DNA of 64,000 nt, from positions 284,913-348,912 of the forward strand of contig JHYJ01000003.1 of assembly GCA_000621425.1 (NCBI GenBank), given 5' to 3'. The notes below the pieces were generated by a model. That model was not told the origin of the DNA, ran no database searches, and saw only the letters and a list, made by a program, of their open reading frames with translations. Origin of the DNA: Lachnospiraceae bacterium AB2028. Its GTDB lineage: Bacteria > Bacillota > Clostridia > Lachnospirales > Lachnospiraceae. Shown in pieces: positions 48,929-58,005 of this stretch. Both the position numbers and the translations under genes were made by a program. The stretch's first letter is position 1, and every line of letters starts with the position of its first letter.

Positions 48929-49690
48929 TCAGGCTTCAACTTTGATAAACAGAATATTGTTAACGCGTTCCGTGATATGCAGCTCCGTATCTGTCTCCAC
49001 AAGATCATAGCTTTCTATTACTGCTTTATCATGATTTTTCAAAACCTCTTTGTATCCGTAAGCTGTATCCTTTTTCTTTGGGAATCTTATCTTACTCTCA
49101 AAGCTATCCGTCAGTTGTAATCCGCACTCAGAACATATATCCTGCCATTCAGTCTTCGTGTAGAACTTAATATGTCCGTCTTTTTTTAGACGCATATAGT
49201 CATCAACAAATCGCTCTGTATCACAATCATTTGGGCACGGATCAGATATAAATAATGTTCCTCCTGCTTTAAGAACTCGGCTTACCTCTCCGATACTATG
49301 CTTTATATCCGGAAAATGGTGAAGTGCGTATCTTGTTACTACCATATCAAAGGTTCCAACTTCAAACGGAAAATCTATACCGTCATAGCTGACAAATGAA
49401 AGATTACCCAGACCCGCCTCTTTTGCTTTGCTTCGATTCACACCAATAGCATCACTCACAATATCCAGCCCTATCACTTCACAACCCGGATTTTTCTCTG
49501 CGATCGGAAAAGACAGATATCCGCTTCCGCATCCAAGATCAAGGATACTCATTCCATCTCTTACATTAATGAACGCAAGGATTCTCTCCAGATGCTCCGC
49601 ATCCTGTGTCTGCCTGTTATAAAAATCTTCGGATGCAAAGCTTTCTTCAAAGCCTTTTCGTGTATCCTCTATACTTGCTCTTATATTCAT
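48929..49690 (-). CDS. Class I SAM-dependent methyltransferase
   Basis: 253 aa. SAM motif I ILDLGCGSGYLSFPIAE at about 49-65, motif II GLDIVSDAIGVNR, motif post-II and RYALHHFPDIKHSI typical of UbiE/arsenite-type methyltransferases. Acceptor unknown. It lies 31 bases upstream of the PNPOx-like gene on the same strand. Confidence 0.88.
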   Translation of the reverse strand: MNIRASIEDTRKGFEESFASEDFYNRQTQDAEHLERILAFINVRDGMSILDLGCGSGYLSFPIAEKNPGCEVIGLDIVSDAIGVNRSKAKEAGLGNLSFVSYDGIDFPFEVGTFDMVVTRYALHHFPDIKHSIGEVSRVLKAGGTLFISDPCPNDCDTERFVDDYMRLKKDGHIKFYTKTEWQDICSECGLQLTDSFESKIRFPKKKDTAYGYKEVLKNHDKAVIESYDLVETDTELHITERVNNILFIKVEA

Positions 49691-49757
49691 TTGTTTTCAC
49701 CCATTTCTACCAGCTTATCTCCTTTTTCAAAAGTGTTTCTACTCAACAAACAACGAG

Positions 49758-49904
49758 TTATCGCTCCAACCTCATAACATCATAACAGAGATAATCTCCA
49801 TTATCAGTCTTTACAGTATTATACGCAGTCTCCTTGTATCCACGCTTCCTATATATTCTTTTCGGAATTTGTAGTTCTAAGTTATACCGAAGTTCAAAGT
49901 GCAT
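49758..49904 (-). pseudogene. Fragment resembling the tail of a GNAT acetyltransferase
   Basis: 48 codons, with PKRIYRKRGYKETAYN and DYLCYDVMRLER, the usual end of a GNAT domain, but no acetyl-CoA motif. It overlaps the 3' end of the truncated ferredoxin gene. It is probably the remnant of a gene lost by recombination. Confidence 0.55.
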
Positions 49905-50262
49905 TCTTCGGACAGTTCTTCACACATTCCATGCACAGAATACACTCTGTTCCATTTTTACGTTTTCTTGAATTATCCGTCACATCTACATTCATAGGGC
50001 ATACCCGCTTGCACTTCCCACAAGATATACATTTTTCTTTATCACATTTTATCCGGATCATTGAAAAGTAGCTCATCGGCTTTAAGAATACAGTGATCGG
50101 ACAGATGTATTTGCAAAATGCTCTGTTATCCTTAAAAGCAAATGCCAGTGCTATGCCGGTTCCGTAATACGCGATATTCCCGATCACAAACGCCAGGAAC
50201 ATAATACGTTCGATATTTCCTACCTTTGCAAGGAATAATCCCGATACAAATATAAGAAGCCC
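49894..50262 (-). pseudogene. Truncated ferredoxin membrane protein, paralogue of 34115-34933
   Basis: About 122 codons, lacking the first 150 or so residues and any start at the junction. From LLIFVSGLFLAKVGNIERIM on, it aligns with the full-length copy (VIFVAALFLSHVGNIEKIM), including CKYICPITVFLKPMSYFS and both CxxCxxCxxxCP sites (CISCGKCKRVCP, CILCMECVKNCP). The deletion end abuts the stop of the DUF3021 gene. An internal ATG at 50202 could start a 102-residue ferredoxin-like protein. Confidence 0.75.
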
Positions 50263-50263
50263 T

Positions 50264-50737
50264 CTATTTTCTTCTGTTATACTTATCCAAAGCCTCCTGC
50301 ATTTTTGTATTTTCGGCTCTTTCTTTTAGTATAGTTATAAGCGCACTGATGATCATGCTAAGCGCATACGATATGATAAATCCTAACCACGCAGTCATAT
50401 CTCTTGTGGGAAACCAATTAAATGCCACAATCATAAATACGATCACAATCAGTACCGACACAAAAAAGAGCACATTTCTGATCATCATTGACATATTCAT
50501 GATCCATGTGTCCGTCAGAAAAACCACTTGCGCAAGCGTGATTATTACAGCCAACAAAAGCAATTCTATCAATATCGGCATTGACATCCCGGCATTTCCC
50601 ATGGAAAAAAGAGCTGCATAATCTTTCGTTCTTTCACCTATTACGATACTCATTATGGCAAAGACCAACACGATGACTCCATATGTCGCAAATGCCTGCC
50701 TTACATAATAAAATACGGTTTTCTTTTCTTCCATCAT
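50264..50737 (-). CDS. DUF3021 membrane protein
   Basis: 157 aa with four helices (about 18-35, 52-74, 86-106, 120-140) and a charged tail ERAENTKMQEALDKYNRRK. DUF3021 genes normally lie beside LytTR regulators and act as their membrane partner or anti-regulator. Its ATG overlaps the LytTR stop by four bases. A truncated paralogue is at 34933-35136. Confidence 0.87.
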   Translation of the reverse strand: MMEEKKTVFYYVRQAFATYGVIVLVFAIMSIVIGERTKDYAALFSMGNAGMSMPILIELLLLAVIITLAQVVFLTDTWIMNMSMMIRNVLFFVSVLIVIVFMIVAFNWFPTRDMTAWLGFIISYALSMIISALITILKERAENTKMQEALDKYNRRK

Positions 50738-51174
50738 TTAAGCCCCAACTTTCTTCGAAGTTCGTCAGAATACATGCGTGATACGACTATCTGTTCGTCA
50801 TTCCTTAATGTTATCCTGATTTTTCTGTTTATGTCGGATTTTAAGCTTTTGATCATCCTGATGTTCACAATGCTCTGCTTGCTGATCCTGAAGAAATCTC
50901 GTTCAAGAAGTTCCTGCTCTATCTCATACAGTTTAAGATCCGATTCATAAGTTTCATCCGAGGTGTACACAAATGTCTTTCTCTCAACAGCCTCTATGTA
51001 TAGAATTTTCTCCACATCCAACAGATAGGTTTCATCATTTTTGCGTACACCGATCTGCATGTTCACCATGCGCATCATTGCAACAAGTCTTTCGACATCG
51101 CTATCCAGTTTATTTGCCCGGATCACGACTTCCGTATCCGGATATTTCTCGTCAATATCGATCTCGATCTTCAT
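50734..51174 (-). CDS. LytTR DNA-binding regulator
   Basis: 146 aa. A short N-terminal region (IEIDIDEKYPDTEVVIRANK) and a C-terminal LytTR domain (KILYIEAVERKTFVYTSDET, then DFFRISKQSIVNIRMIKSLK and IVVSRMYSDELRRKLG). No receiver domain, as is usual for LytTR-DUF3021 pairs. It begins inside a 20-codon ABC-transporter remnant (51171-51230), so upstream operon genes have been lost. Confidence 0.9.
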   Translation of the reverse strand: MKIEIDIDEKYPDTEVVIRANKLDSDVERLVAMMRMVNMQIGVRKNDETYLLDVEKILYIEAVERKTFVYTSDETYESDLKLYEIEQELLERDFFRISKQSIVNIRMIKSLKSDINRKIRITLRNDEQIVVSRMYSDELRRKLGLK

Positions 51175-51230
51175 TTATTCCAGTCCTTTTTTCCTGAAAA
51201 ACTTTTGTAAACTTCATTACAACGTATCAT
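51171..51230 (-). pseudogene. N-terminal remnant of an ABC transporter ATPase gene
   Basis: AAAGGAGG six bases before ATG, then 19 codons MIRCNEVYKSFSGKKDWNK and a TGA overlapping the LytTR start. The opening is typical of an ABC ATPase (first beta strand before the P-loop); everything after it is gone. The good ribosome site now leads into LytTR. Confidence 0.6.
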
Positions 51231-51373
51231 TCCCGACCTCCTTTATAAATCTTAGGCACAAGATACCAAGGAAATCGGGAATGTTCAATAGCTCATTACG
51301 CAAGATGCCATATACAGTACATAAGATGCACATTTGTAAATAAACAGATTACCATAGGTCGTTATACTGTAAT

Positions 51374-51829
51374 TCAAAGTGCCTTACGCATGTATATCAC
51401 ATCATCCATAGGATTATGATAATATGCCTCACACTCTTCAAATCCATGTTTTTTATATAATGATATCGCTGCCTTTAAAGGCACGATTGTATCAAGAACC
51501 ATTTCTTTATATCCTGCTATCCTTGCGTGTTTTATTATTTCTTCTACAAGATAATCCCCGAGATGCATCCCCCTTGTCTCCGGCTTAACATATAAGCGCT
51601 TCATCTCACACCGTTCATCTGAATGCCTGTGATACGCGACCATCCCCATCACTTTTTCATTCTCGATTGCAACAAGTATCTCTCCTTCCGGTGCTGTATA
51701 TTTATGAGCCGGATCCTGCAACTCTTCATCTATGTTCTGAAACGACAGATCTCTGCCAAGTCTCTTTGAATATTCTATTATTAAATCCTTAACTTCAGAA
51801 AGATAATCCTTTCCATCTACAATCTGCAC
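51374..51829 (-). CDS. GNAT family N-acetyltransferase
   Basis: 151 aa. Motif A MKRLYVKPETRGMHLGDYLV, followed by AAISLYKKHGFEECEAYYHN and a typical tail DVIYMRKAL. Acceptor unknown. Single gene. Confidence 0.88.
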   Translation of the reverse strand: MQIVDGKDYLSEVKDLIIEYSKRLGRDLSFQNIDEELQDPAHKYTAPEGEILVAIENEKVMGMVAYHRHSDERCEMKRLYVKPETRGMHLGDYLVEEIIKHARIAGYKEMVLDTIVPLKAAISLYKKHGFEECEAYYHNPMDDVIYMRKAL

Positions 51830-51996
51830 TCAAATCACCCCCCCTGGTCAATTTTACTGAAATATAAAATGCTTAAAGTTCCTTTTTCATATAACCGCAT
51901 GTGAATGGGAAAAAGTCAAATTTATGAGTTCCAACATGTACTGCCCCTGCTTTTTCAGTAAAAATGTATTCCATAAATTTATCGAATCACAATTTC

Positions 51997-52740
51997 TTAC
52001 AGACAAATATTTACGTTACCGTAGAAATATAACCTAAGAATACCAAGTATGATTAAATGTAACGGATAAAATACATAGAAAAACCACTTCATCCATTTCG
52101 CATTTCCGCGTTCTCCGTTATAAAGCTTAAGTACAGGATAAACCAGAATCACACCCACCATAATAAACGCATAGGCCTTGCTTACAAAGAAATAAGACAC
52201 TATTGCGTATACAAAAACCCACTGAACAATCTTAAGCATCTGCTTTCTCAAATTTCCACGTTGAGCATACATATCTACGATTGCTAAAACAGCTATGCAA
52301 CTCCAATCAGCCGGGAATGCGCTCCATATGAGAATAAATTGAATAATAAATTTCTGCCATGGTTTCAAAGTATTTACATATTGACGAATATATAAAACGA
52401 CCACCGCGATAAACAACGGATACATCACACTGGTTCTATTAAATATACTTCCCTTGAGAGGGTTTAATTCTATTCCAAACCCGAAGCAATATGCAAAGTG
52501 AGATATTACTGCAAAAAGGCCCAAACGCAGCATATACTTCTTTACATTCTTCGTATAATAAAATCCTTCGCAGATAAAAAACCACATAATTGGCGCAGTC
52601 AGCCTACCAATAATATGAAATACGATTGGCAAAGGTTCTGCCGGAAAATTCGGGTAAAATAAATCTGTAAAATGATCGATTGTCATCGCCAATATGGCAA
52701 TCAGTTTTAAATGATTTGAGTTTAATACTTTCTTGGCCAT
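51997..52740 (-). CDS. TraX family membrane protein
   Basis: 247 aa with about eight helices. TraX-type opening SNHLKLIAILAMTIDHFTDL, then FHIIGRLTAPIMWFFICEGF with the conserved RxxxPxFxF-like core, and the end FYPLHLIILGILRLY. TraX of plasmid F acetylates pilin; most chromosomal homologues act as membrane acyltransferases of unknown target. No conjugation genes here. Confidence 0.88.
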   Translation of the reverse strand: MAKKVLNSNHLKLIAILAMTIDHFTDLFYPNFPAEPLPIVFHIIGRLTAPIMWFFICEGFYYTKNVKKYMLRLGLFAVISHFAYCFGFGIELNPLKGSIFNRTSVMYPLFIAVVVLYIRQYVNTLKPWQKFIIQFILIWSAFPADWSCIAVLAIVDMYAQRGNLRKQMLKIVQWVFVYAIVSYFFVSKAYAFIMVGVILVYPVLKLYNGERGNAKWMKWFFYVFYPLHLIILGILRLYFYGNVNICL

Positions 52741-52767
52741 TTTCTATTTATCTCTCTCTCCTCTGCA

Positions 52768-52852
52768 AATCTCGATTTGCCATACTCATTTATATTAAAA
52801 TATTATGTTCTAGCGATCTCGACAAACCGAAATTGTCGTACTCATTTATATT
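52768..52852. repeat. Tandem pair related to the 98-base repeat
   Basis: Two similar units ending ATACTCATTTATATT (52782-52796) and GTACTCATTTATATT (52838-52852), each after a short dyad (AAATCTCGATTT; ACAAACCGAAATTGT). The ends resemble TTACTCATTCACATT of the 98-base repeat, so they may be eroded members. Confidence 0.4.
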
Positions 52853-52865
52853 GCGATATACCTTA

Positions 52866-53480
52866 CTATCTTTTTCTTAAACCAAAATGAAGAAATGAAA
52901 GTATTCCGACAGGCAGAAAATATATACACCATACAACAAGAGCAAGCCTTCCACCGATTCCGTTACTGCCAGAGGACATTCTTGCGAACATTCCCGTTAT
53001 CGGCATAAACGTGCAACTGAAGTAGAATACACCATGTATCATCAGCAACGCTCTGAGCCACTTATCCGTCCTGTTCTTCGGCTTCATTGACAGTCCCGTG
53101 AAAAAGGTTGAAAGTGCCATTACCCCGTAGCCAAGCAGATCGTAGTTGAAGATAAGCCCGTGCTTGTTGAATACTAACAGATTTGCCGCTTGTTCATTCA
53201 ACTGTTCATTATTAACCGTAGTCAGCTGTGCAAAATAAACAAGCATAATAAACGTGCCATACACTGCTGCAAGGATCAAACCGACATTCGCAGCAACTTT
53301 GCGGTCAGCTTCGCACTCGTTGTGCAGACCTGCCGTCATCATGATAAACCCTATCGGCAGGATAAGGCAGACAAAGTAGCTGCCCATAGAAAAGTCAATA
53401 ATCAGAAAAAATGCAAATAGAAATACTGTCACTGTTACGATTGCTGATCCTACCTTAGATAGCGTCTGGTTCAAATCCAT
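52866..53480 (-). CDS. Hypothetical membrane protein
   Basis: 204 aa with six or so helices and short loops; a central AANLLVFNKHGLIFNYDLLG outer loop. No signature of a transporter or enzyme recognised. Single gene. Confidence 0.65.
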   Translation of the reverse strand: MDLNQTLSKVGSAIVTVTVFLFAFFLIIDFSMGSYFVCLILPIGFIMMTAGLHNECEADRKVAANVGLILAAVYGTFIMLVYFAQLTTVNNEQLNEQAANLLVFNKHGLIFNYDLLGYGVMALSTFFTGLSMKPKNRTDKWLRALLMIHGVFYFSCTFMPITGMFARMSSGSNGIGGRLALVVWCIYFLPVGILSFLHFGLRKR

Positions 53481-53597
53481 TTCGTCTCTCCTTTACAAAT
53501 CGTGATATGTCGTTTTACATTATTTTGCAAGATAAAATTGCGAGATAACTTCTCAATATCCTTTGCATGAAGGCCCGTACTTGACTCATCATGCACA

Positions 53598-54389
53598 TTA
53601 TTCTTTTTTCACCTGCAATTCCGCGATTGATATATAGTGTTTTACAATAAAACTCTCAGACGCTTCTTTTTCCAGCATCTCCATGTGTTCTCTATCCCAT
53701 GCGGCAAGCTGCTCATTGGACATTGATGCGCCCACACCTCTGCAGGCCCTCATTCTCCCATGCCATCCGCATCTTGTAAATGGAATATCAACTCTAAACT
53801 GTTCTTGTGATAATAATTCAAAATGTCTCAAGTATTGCTCAGGCACCCAGACTGGATGAACAGTGTCACCATGAGCAGTCCAGTTTGGATTGTGCTTTAA
53901 AATGATTTCTTCACTTTTACCCGCTATACGATCTTCGTATGGAAGCCATCCCATATAAAGGATTAAAAACTTGCCATCCGATTTTAGCATTCTTGCAAAA
54001 CAGGGCGCCGTTATCTCATGGTCAAAGTACCAAATGCACTGACATGCAGTAATTACATCAAAAGTATTATCCGGAAACGAGACATCTTCCGCTTTTGATG
54101 TAAAGAAATCTATGTCCATATCAGCTTCCTTTGACAACTCTTTTGCCTGCAGAATCTGGTTTTCAGCAATATCAGTTCCAGTCCATTTTGCGCCATACTT
54201 ATACATATTTCTCGGAAGAACACCGGTACCAGTTCCTATATCAAGGACCGACTGTCCATCCTTGCACAGTCCCAGTTGCAAAATGTAGTCATAAAACTCC
54301 TGCGGATAGATATCCCTATACTTCGCATAATCTTCCGATGTTTTACCCCAATCAAATGACCTGCCTTTATCAATATTCTGAATAATCAT
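53598..54389 (-). CDS. Class I SAM-dependent methyltransferase
   Basis: 263 aa from ATG 54387-54389 (MIIQNIDKGRSFDWGKTSED), with GGAGG six bases upstream. Motif I VLDIGTGTGVLPRNMY, motif II GTDIAENQILQAKEL, and FDVITACQCIWYFDH. The N-terminus WGKTSEDYAKYRDIYPQEFY is typical of clostridial Methyltransf_11 proteins. Acceptor unknown. Confidence 0.9.
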   Translation of the reverse strand: MIIQNIDKGRSFDWGKTSEDYAKYRDIYPQEFYDYILQLGLCKDGQSVLDIGTGTGVLPRNMYKYGAKWTGTDIAENQILQAKELSKEADMDIDFFTSKAEDVSFPDNTFDVITACQCIWYFDHEITAPCFARMLKSDGKFLILYMGWLPYEDRIAGKSEEIILKHNPNWTAHGDTVHPVWVPEQYLRHFELLSQEQFRVDIPFTRCGWHGRMRACRGVGASMSNEQLAAWDREHMEMLEKEASESFIVKHYISIAELQVKKE

Positions 54390-54485
54390 AGCAACCTCCT
54401 CTTCAAAACAACATTCGCATCCTTCGCTTCTACCTCTCAACCTTTTACTGAATTATCTTGCGATTATATCGTTCTATCAACAACC

Positions 54486-54974
54486 CTACACCCACTCTGC
54501 AACTTTCTGCTTTGAATTCTTAGCTTGCGACCCCACAATAGCAAGTCCGTTCATATCCACTTCAGCACCCTTGCACATCTTCTTCACGTCAGAAGGCATG
54601 CTTGCCAGTCCTGAGCCTTCATGTGTGCTTACGACTCTGATCCGTTTACCAGTAAAGTCCAACCCTTCAAGAGCCGTCTCAATCTCCGGTGCATATGTTC
54701 CCCAGTAGATCGGACTCATAACGAAAATGGTATCGTAACCGGAAATATCCGTAAGTTTCTCTTTGATCGGAGCATTTCCGATACGCTTCTTTGCCTCCTC
54801 AATACAAGTCTTGTAATCAGCCGCATAAGGAACCTCAGGCTCAACCTTAAACATATCAGCCCCGGTCAATTCCTGGACAAACTCAGCAATATATTCCGTG
54901 TTTCCCTTGCTAATGTAACCAACAGAATAGTTTTCGTCAGCTCTTGAAAAATAGATGATCAAACTCTTGCTCAT
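54486..54974 (-). CDS. Flavodoxin
   Basis: 162 aa. Opening SLIIYFSRADENYSVGYISK marks the flavodoxin_4 type phosphate loop; SPIYWGTYAPEIETALEGLD is the second flavin loop. Likely FMN carrier or reductase. Single gene. Confidence 0.9.
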   Translation of the reverse strand: MSKSLIIYFSRADENYSVGYISKGNTEYIAEFVQELTGADMFKVEPEVPYAADYKTCIEEAKKRIGNAPIKEKLTDISGYDTIFVMSPIYWGTYAPEIETALEGLDFTGKRIRVVSTHEGSGLASMPSDVKKMCKGAEVDMNGLAIVGSQAKNSKQKVAEWV

Positions 54975-55076
54975 TCTTGTACAAACCTCCTATCATAATA
55001 TCTTCCAATATAAACTGCCCTCGGGTTCACATATTTCATAGTTCACTTTATTCAGGATTTTACCGACATCTGACAG

Positions 55077-55550
55077 TTATTTCCAATCAACCAGCAGGAA
55101 TTGCCTGTAACCGGAATAAATGGTTGTGCTCGTGCCATCTTCTATCGAATAAACTTTGAAATACACATCCTCATCATCAGTTACTCCGGTTCCACGGTAT
55201 ACCCTCTCAACATACAAAATATACTTCCCGTCCGGAGATGAAACAATTTGATCAACCTGCCACATCTCTGCATCAGTCTTCTCGGATAAGAGCCTGTATT
55301 CATAAGATGATTCGTCCGGGTTTCGATGGCCTTCAAACTCAGTGTCATTTTCTGTTTTAATCAATCCCCAGGTACATAAACGGAAACATTGACCGCTCCA
55401 CGAATCCTTGAAAACTATATTTTCATATCCTTCTATACTTCTGTAATCCTGTGAAAAATCAAAATGAAACTGTGATAAGCATAGAATTGTTGACAAAAGT
55501 ACTATAAGAATAATTACAATTACAGAGATTATTACAATCTTACGTTTCAT
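55077..55550 (-). CDS. Hypothetical membrane-anchored extracytoplasmic protein
   Basis: 157 aa from ATG 55550 (MKRKIVIISVIVIILIVLLS). One N-terminal hydrophobic helix, then an outside domain with IVSSPDGKYILYVERVYRGT, a beta-propeller-like strand pattern. Function unknown. Confidence 0.65.
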   Translation of the reverse strand: MKRKIVIISVIVIILIVLLSTILCLSQFHFDFSQDYRSIEGYENIVFKDSWSGQCFRLCTWGLIKTENDTEFEGHRNPDESSYEYRLLSEKTDAEMWQVDQIVSSPDGKYILYVERVYRGTGVTDDEDVYFKVYSIEDGTSTTIYSGYRQFLLVDWK

Positions 55551-55586
55551 TTTCACTCACTTTTCCTGATGATTTTCTATAACTCG

Positions 55587-56381
55587 CTATCCAAACATAT
55601 TTTCAATATCCTTCTCCTCATACAATTTCGAGGACAATACCGTATGCTGATCAGGAAACAGTTCTTCACAAATCCTAAGTTCAAGATCCTGTCTGTGCAT
55701 CCAGTGTCTGACCAAACCATCCTCGCCCGCAAGTCCGTTTCTGACTGCATGAGGACTGTTGTCAAAATAGTCACAAAGCATTGCAAACCAAACTTCATTG
55801 CCTTTGTCGTCAACCCGGTCGTGCCGTGCAGTCTCAAGATTTCTTCTTATATCATTAGATTCTGCCTTAAGATATGCAATATGTATCTGCTTATCACCTA
55901 TGGCCTTCTTAATATCTCTGTAAAACTCTATGATGGCTTCGTCCTTCATATCCCTAAAGAGTATCATATCCTCAACGATATTTTGAAAAAGAGCACACTC
56001 AGTGATCATTGGAGCGCCGTTCCATCTAATGAAACGATTCAAAACAATTTCTTTGAAATGTTCCGGTGACACACGGTTGTTATAAATCTCGTATTTTTCC
56101 ATTTCCTGATAAAAACTCCGGTCATCAGTCCTGATCTTTGTATAACAGACAACAGCATGCTCATCTTCAAAATGGGTTTTTAGTTTAATCTCCGCTCTCA
56201 AATAAGGATACTTTTCCAGCGCAGCCTGATAATCTTCCATTCCCATATATGCACACCATGCAAGTTCAATCGGAGAATAATCACCTTCCTCCAGCACTTT
56301 ACGATCGGGACATTTCTCTGATAAAAGCTTTACAAAGGTGCTTTTACCGCTTCCCTGTATACCTTCAACAAAATATGTCAT
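55587..56381 (-). CDS. P-loop kinase-like ATPase
   Basis: 264 aa from ATG 56379-56381 (MTYFVEGIQGSGKSTFVKLL); Walker A EGIQGSGKST right at the start, the usual position of small kinases. A DYSPIELAW segment and arginine-rich lid part (RRNLETARHDR) follow. Looks like a nucleoside/shikimate-kinase-type phosphotransferase. Substrate not known. A start eight codons earlier is possible. Confidence 0.8.
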   Translation of the reverse strand: MTYFVEGIQGSGKSTFVKLLSEKCPDRKVLEEGDYSPIELAWCAYMGMEDYQAALEKYPYLRAEIKLKTHFEDEHAVVCYTKIRTDDRSFYQEMEKYEIYNNRVSPEHFKEIVLNRFIRWNGAPMITECALFQNIVEDMILFRDMKDEAIIEFYRDIKKAIGDKQIHIAYLKAESNDIRRNLETARHDRVDDKGNEVWFAMLCDYFDNSPHAVRNGLAGEDGLVRHWMHRQDLELRICEELFPDQHTVLSSKLYEEKDIENMFG

Positions 56382-56504
56382 ATTCCGAATTACCCCTTTC
56401 GTCATTTAAATCAATCATTTTTGCTCCTTAAGTCACTTTTTTTATAGGTTAAGGAGCAAAAACTAAATTTGCTGTAATATATCCTTAGTCGATAAAACTG
56501 AAAG

Positions 56505-57758
56505 TTAAATCTCCATGCTGTCCTGATCAAGCAAGAAATCATATACATTCATCATCAGCACGCCTTCGTCATTGTAGAGAGGTGCAACAACATCCTTTGT
56601 GATGATGATTTTCTTAAATCCATCTCCCGTATTAATCAAAGGCCTTTGTTCCTGCTTCATCTTTTCCGCATCAGGAAGCACATATGCGGATTGAATATAG
56701 TATCTTTTCGAGCCCTTATTGCATACAAAATCCACTTCCAGCTGCTTCCTGATTTTTTTCCCCGACTTATCAACCTCATTCATAACAACTACGCCAACAT
56801 CCACATTGAAACCACGTACCTTTAACTCGTTGAAAATGATGTTTTCCATGACATGTGTCTCTTCCACTTGCCTGAAGTTAAGACGGGCATTTCTAAGGCC
56901 CAGGTCGGTAAAATAATACTTGGATGGGGTACTAATATATTTTTTCCCTTTGATGTCATAACGAATTGCACTGTCTATGAGAAACGAGTCCTTCAGGTAA
57001 TCAATATATTTTATGATAGTGTCTTTACTTATAGTCTTATATTTAATGCTTTTAAATGTTGCCGAAAGCTTACTGGGATTAGTAAGCGAACCTATTGCCG
57101 AAGATAAGATGTTAATAAGTTCTTCCAGTTCAGCTTTATTTCTGATATTATTCCTTCCTATAATATCCAAAATATATGTTTCTTCAAAAAGTGATTTCAA
57201 AAAATCAGATTTTTGATCTGCATCCTCAAAGCTAAGAACAAGAGGAATCCCTCCAAAGAGCACATAATCTCTCCAGCCCTCGCTTTTTTCTCCCTTATAC
57301 ACGCTCATGAACTCAGAAAATGTTAATGGATACATATGAACTTCGTCACCACGTCCGCGAAATTCCGTAATAATGTCCTTTGAAAGAAACTTAGCATTAC
57401 TACCTGTTACATATACATCCACATTTTTCTTTCTTCCAAGACTGTTCAGAATAGATTCAAAATCATCAAGCAGCTGAACCTCATCAAGAAGGATATAGTA
57501 CATATCGTCATCAGCCAGACACTCCATCAGGTATGGGTATAACAATTCAGGGTCTCGATATTTTTTGTTTTCGAAAGAGTCAAATGCAATCTCTATAATA
57601 TGTTCTTTACCAATACCTTCTTCAACGAGATGCTCTTTAAACAGATTAAACAGAAGATAGGATTTTCCACATCTCCTCATACCTGTAACGACTTTAATCA
57701 GCCCATTGTGTTTTTTTGATATCAATTTATTCAGATATATGTCTCTGCGTATTTTCAT
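56505..57758 (-). CDS. AAA_14/DUF4143 ATPase
   Basis: 417 aa. Walker A VVTGMRRCGKSYLL near residues 23-36, Walker B YILLDEVQ, sensor VTGSNAKFLS, then the DUF4143 C-terminal domain with VMENIIFNELKVRGFNVDVG and the nuclease-fold-like VDFVCNKGSKRYYIQ. The function of this widespread family is poorly known. Two hairpin repeats lie directly upstream. Confidence 0.9.
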   Translation of the reverse strand: MKIRRDIYLNKLISKKHNGLIKVVTGMRRCGKSYLLFNLFKEHLVEEGIGKEHIIEIAFDSFENKKYRDPELLYPYLMECLADDDMYYILLDEVQLLDDFESILNSLGRKKNVDVYVTGSNAKFLSKDIITEFRGRGDEVHMYPLTFSEFMSVYKGEKSEGWRDYVLFGGIPLVLSFEDADQKSDFLKSLFEETYILDIIGRNNIRNKAELEELINILSSAIGSLTNPSKLSATFKSIKYKTISKDTIIKYIDYLKDSFLIDSAIRYDIKGKKYISTPSKYYFTDLGLRNARLNFRQVEETHVMENIIFNELKVRGFNVDVGVVVMNEVDKSGKKIRKQLEVDFVCNKGSKRYYIQSAYVLPDAEKMKQEQRPLINTGDGFKKIIITKDVVAPLYNDEGVLMMNVYDFLLDQDSMEI

Positions 57759-57776
57759 AAAACCAGCCCCCTCTTC

Positions 57777-57817
57777 CTATTAGACAAAAATACGGATTCC
57801 GCGTTTTTGTCTAATAG
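57777..57817. repeat. Large hairpin repeat, copy 1, upstream of the DUF4143 gene
   Basis: Perfect 14-bp stem CTATTAGACAAAAA with TTTTTGTCTAATAG around a 13-base loop holding CGG-ATT-CCG. It lies 19 bases from the start codon. Confidence 0.75.
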
Positions 57818-58005
57818 AATTATAATCTCCTATATGAGATAAAGCAATATCCCAATAGACATTTTTGCGGATTCCGCATTTTTACCCTTGGCCGAATATT
57901 TTGCGAGATAAAAGGCTATGCCCTCATCCCGACAGACAATGCCCATAACTCTTCCAATGTCATTTTAGATAAATCTTTTCCCATGCCAAAGGCCTCCATA
58001 AATTT
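57818..58005. other. Intergenic stretch between the hairpin repeat and the 98-base repeat
   Basis: Contains the second hairpin copy at about 57855-57887 and no recognised gene. A TTTTGCGAGATAA motif at 57898-57910 also occurs in part near 53535. Confidence 0.35.
57855..57887. repeat. Large hairpin repeat, copy 2 (partly decayed)
   Basis: TAGACATTTTTGCGGATTCC then GCATTTTTA: the same core (CGGATTCCG flanked by A/T runs after TAGACA) as copy 1, but the outer right arm is lost. Confidence 0.5.

Noticed and set aside
51228-51283. The CATTCCCGA/TCGGGAATG inverted repeat as a LytTR operator
   Set aside because: One arm overlaps the start codon of the ABC remnant and its ribosome site region; it could equally be an RNA stem, and LytTR sites are usually direct repeats.
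51997-52740. TraX as evidence of a conjugative element
   Set aside because: Chromosomal TraX homologues are common and no other transfer gene is in the window.
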